Shown here piece by piece: positions 30,691 through 32,396 of a DNA stretch of 32,396 nt. The DNA comes from Methylobacterium sp. Leaf118. Its GTDB lineage: Bacteria; Pseudomonadota; Alphaproteobacteria; Rhizobiales; Beijerinckiaceae. The notes under the pieces were generated by a model. That model did not search any database and was not told where the DNA came from. It saw nothing but the letters and a program-made list of their open reading frames with translations. The stretch is from positions 1 through 32,396 of the forward strand of contig NZ_CAKLBV010000052.1 of NCBI RefSeq assembly GCF_920984675.1. Reading direction: 5' to 3'. The first letter of the stretch is position 1. Each line of letters opens with the position of its first letter. A program made the position numbers and the translations under genes.

Positions 30691-32275
30691 GAGGTCGTGT
30701 GAGAACGCCGATCCGTCAGGCTTGGGTCGTTTGCGTGGGAGCAGCGTGGCAGATCGAACTGGCGAGCCTCAGGCCTGGATGGCCGCCAGCAGCGGACCGA
30801 CCCCGAAGATCTGGATCATCCGCTTCATGTTGTAGGCCAGAACCTGCAAGCTCATCTCGGTCCTGACCTTCGCCAAGGTCCGGGTCAGGAAGTGGGTGGC
30901 GCCCATCCAGGCCTTCAGCGTGCCGAACGGGTGCTCCACGGTCTGGCGACGGATCTTCATCGCATCCGGCATCCGGTCGAGCCGCGCCTGCATTGCGTCG
31001 AGTACGCCCTCGTGCACCCAGCGTTTGACCCGCCGCGTTTCTGTCGGCGTACAGCGGGGCTTGAGCGCGCAGTCGAGACAGGCCGTCAGGTTGCGGTAGT
31101 GGTCCATCGCGTCGTCCTCGGCCCGGCGATCGGACCGGGTGGCCCCCTTGGTCAGGTGCTGGCCGGCGGGACAGGTGTAGTGGTCCCGTTCGGCGTCGTA
31201 GACGAAGTCCTGTCCCGTGAAGAGGCCACGCTTGGCGTGGCCCGAGGTCAGGGTCTTGGACACACAGGGCAGCACGCCGGTGCCTTCGCAGGCCAGCACC
31301 TGTTCCCCGCTGAGGTAGCCCCGGTCGGCCAGCACCGTCAGCGTGGTGCATCCCGTCGCCGCCTGCGCCAGGAGCCCCATCGGCGCGAGCTGTGCCCGGT
31401 CGCTGCCGACGTTGGTCACGGCGTGGGCCACGATCAGGTGATGCTCAGCATCGACCGCGGCCTGGACGTTGTAGCCGACCATGCCGGTGCCCTTGCCGCT
31501 GGTCGCCATGGAGCGCGCGTCGGGATCGGTCAGCGAGACCTAGCCGTCGGGGGCGGCCTCGATCTGCCGACCCATCGCCTGGAGGACCTGCATCTGCTCG
31601 CGCAGGCCCGCGATCTTCTCGTTGAGCCGCAGCGTGCGCGCCTCGGCGATGTCGCTCGGCTCACGGTCGGCTCGATCCAGCGCCGCGAGGTAACGGCCGA
31701 TGCTCGCCTCGACCTGCGCCAGCCGGGCTTCGACCTTGGCGGCGGTGAAGTTCTTGTCGCGGTTGTTGACCGCCTTGAACTTGCTGCCGTCGACCGCGAC
31801 GACGGCCTTGCTGAACAGGTTCAGCCGGCGGCACAGCACCACGAACTGGGCGCAGGCGGCCTGGATGGCAGGGCCGTTGTCCTTGCGGAAGTCGGCCAGC
31901 GTCTTGAAGTCGGGCATCAACCGGCCGGTCAGCCAGATCAATTCGATGTTGCGCTGGCTCTCGCGTTCGAGGCGGCGGCTCGACGGAACGCGGTTGAGGT
32001 AGCCGTACACGTAGATCTTCAGCAGAGTCGCCGGATGGTAGGCCGGACGGCCCGTGGCCTCCGGTACCGCGCCTGAGAAGCCGAGCGCGCCCAGATCGAG
32101 CTCATCGACGAACGCTTCGACGAGGCGAACCGGATTGTCGGTGGTGATGTAGTCGTCCAGGCAGTCGGGAAAGAGCGTAATCTGCTGACGATCCTCGCCT
32201 GCGATGAAGCGCTTCATTCCGACCTCCCCAGATCGGAAATTACTCTACCAGATCAGCACGTTTTCACACAGCCTG
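30691..32275 (-). mobile_element. IS1182-family insertion sequence
   Basis: A near-complete IS on the minus strand. Imperfect terminal repeats: left end gaggtcgtgtgagaacg at 30691-30707, right end (reverse complement of 32258-32274) aggctgtgtgaaaacgt. The outer 16 bases agree at about 13 positions. Between them is one long transposase frame broken by a single stop. Element length ~1.6 kb fits the family. Target duplications were not visible. Confidence 0.65.
30769..32217 (-). pseudogene. IS1182-family transposase with one amber stop
   Basis: One continuous reading frame of 483 codons from ATG 32217 to 30769, broken only by TAG at 31540-31542. The two halves are in the same frame. N-terminal half: MKRFIAGEDRQQITLFPD, YHPATLLKIYVYGYLNRV, AVVAVDGSKFKAVNNRDKNF (first catalytic Asp in AVDGSKFKA). 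After the stop: VSLTDPDARSMATSGKGTGM, VGYNVQAAVDAEHHLIVA, TVLADRGYLSGEQV (second Asp) and RQTVEHPFGTLKAWMGATHF (Glu). In relatives the stop position is often Gln (PDGQVSLTDPDARSM), so CAG to TAG is the likely change. Without suppression no active enzyme is made. Confidence 0.85.
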
Positions 32276-32281
32276 CACCCC

Positions 32282-32365
32282 AAGCGGACATTCGACCTGT
32301 GCCCGCCGAAGGTCCGGATGGGGTGGGGAGCGGACCCTGACCCTTCGCCCTAAAGCGGACGTTCG
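32282..32365. repeat. Short direct repeat at the window end
   Basis: AAGCGGACATTCG at 32282-32294 recurs as AAGCGGACGTTCG at 32353-32365 (12 of 13 bases). It lies just outside the IS1182 right end; no gene is recognised from 32276 to the window end. Confidence 0.4.
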
Positions 32366-32396
32366 TGGATGGGCAATCTGACCCAGTGTGGGACCG

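Noticed and set aside
30892..32076. 394-codon plus-strand frame over IS1182
   Set aside because: Antisense of the transposase; typical high-GC shadow.
1..32396. CRISPR array
   Set aside because: No series of regularly spaced repeats was seen; the only repeats are IS ends, operator pairs and one 13-base pair.

Overview
The window is high-GC DNA from an alphaproteobacterium, most likely Methylobacterium/Methylorubrum. The pointers are a secreted protein of the GCG_CRPN type, a cytochrome P460, paired flavin monooxygenases and the mix of IS21, IS3 and IS1182 remnants. No rRNA or complete tRNA was seen. The region looks like an accessory patchwork: a chromosomal-style metabolic block, a broken integration junction, a foreign cassette, a plasmid- or ICE-like block, and then another metabolic/signalling block ending in a damaged IS.

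Layout. 1-680: end of an IS21 element (3' part of istB, terminal repeats, a 38-bp palindrome). 816-2003: small secreted or hypothetical proteins. 2054-6410: a lipase-like alpha/beta hydrolase and two translationally coupled FAD monooxygenases; the second is cut off and fused tail-to-tail to the N-terminus of a tyrosine integrase. 6575-7060: integrase upstream region with a possible tRNA-Gln 3'-end att remnant. 6996-7743: decayed IS3 element.

7904-9912: two overlapping, lower-GC genes of unknown function, the best candidate here for an undescribed system. 10261-15034: a run of plus-strand genes (small protein, GIY-YIG-like protein, small protein, soluble FtsH-like AAA-M41 protease, DUF6634-like protein, PolB-type 3'-5' exonuclease). 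15273-18157: on the minus strand, a DUF3987 helicase-like ATPase and a MobV/Pre-type relaxase, with a candidate oriT hairpin upstream of the relaxase. 18620-19687: DNA polymerase IV. The block from 10261 to 19687 therefore resembles the replication/mobilisation part of a plasmid or integrative mobilisable element.

19929-30491: a VOC protein, a DipZ-type thiol-disulfide protein, an OmpR/HK two-component pair divergent from dipZ, an ABC-F ATPase, a TetR regulator and an SDR oxidoreductase that share a near-identical operator, then an overlapping trio: exported Asp-nucleophile alpha/beta hydrolase, cytochrome P460, membrane class III adenylate cyclase. 30691-32275: an IS1182-family transposase with one internal amber stop.

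All functions are assigned by reading translated motifs; no database search was possible.
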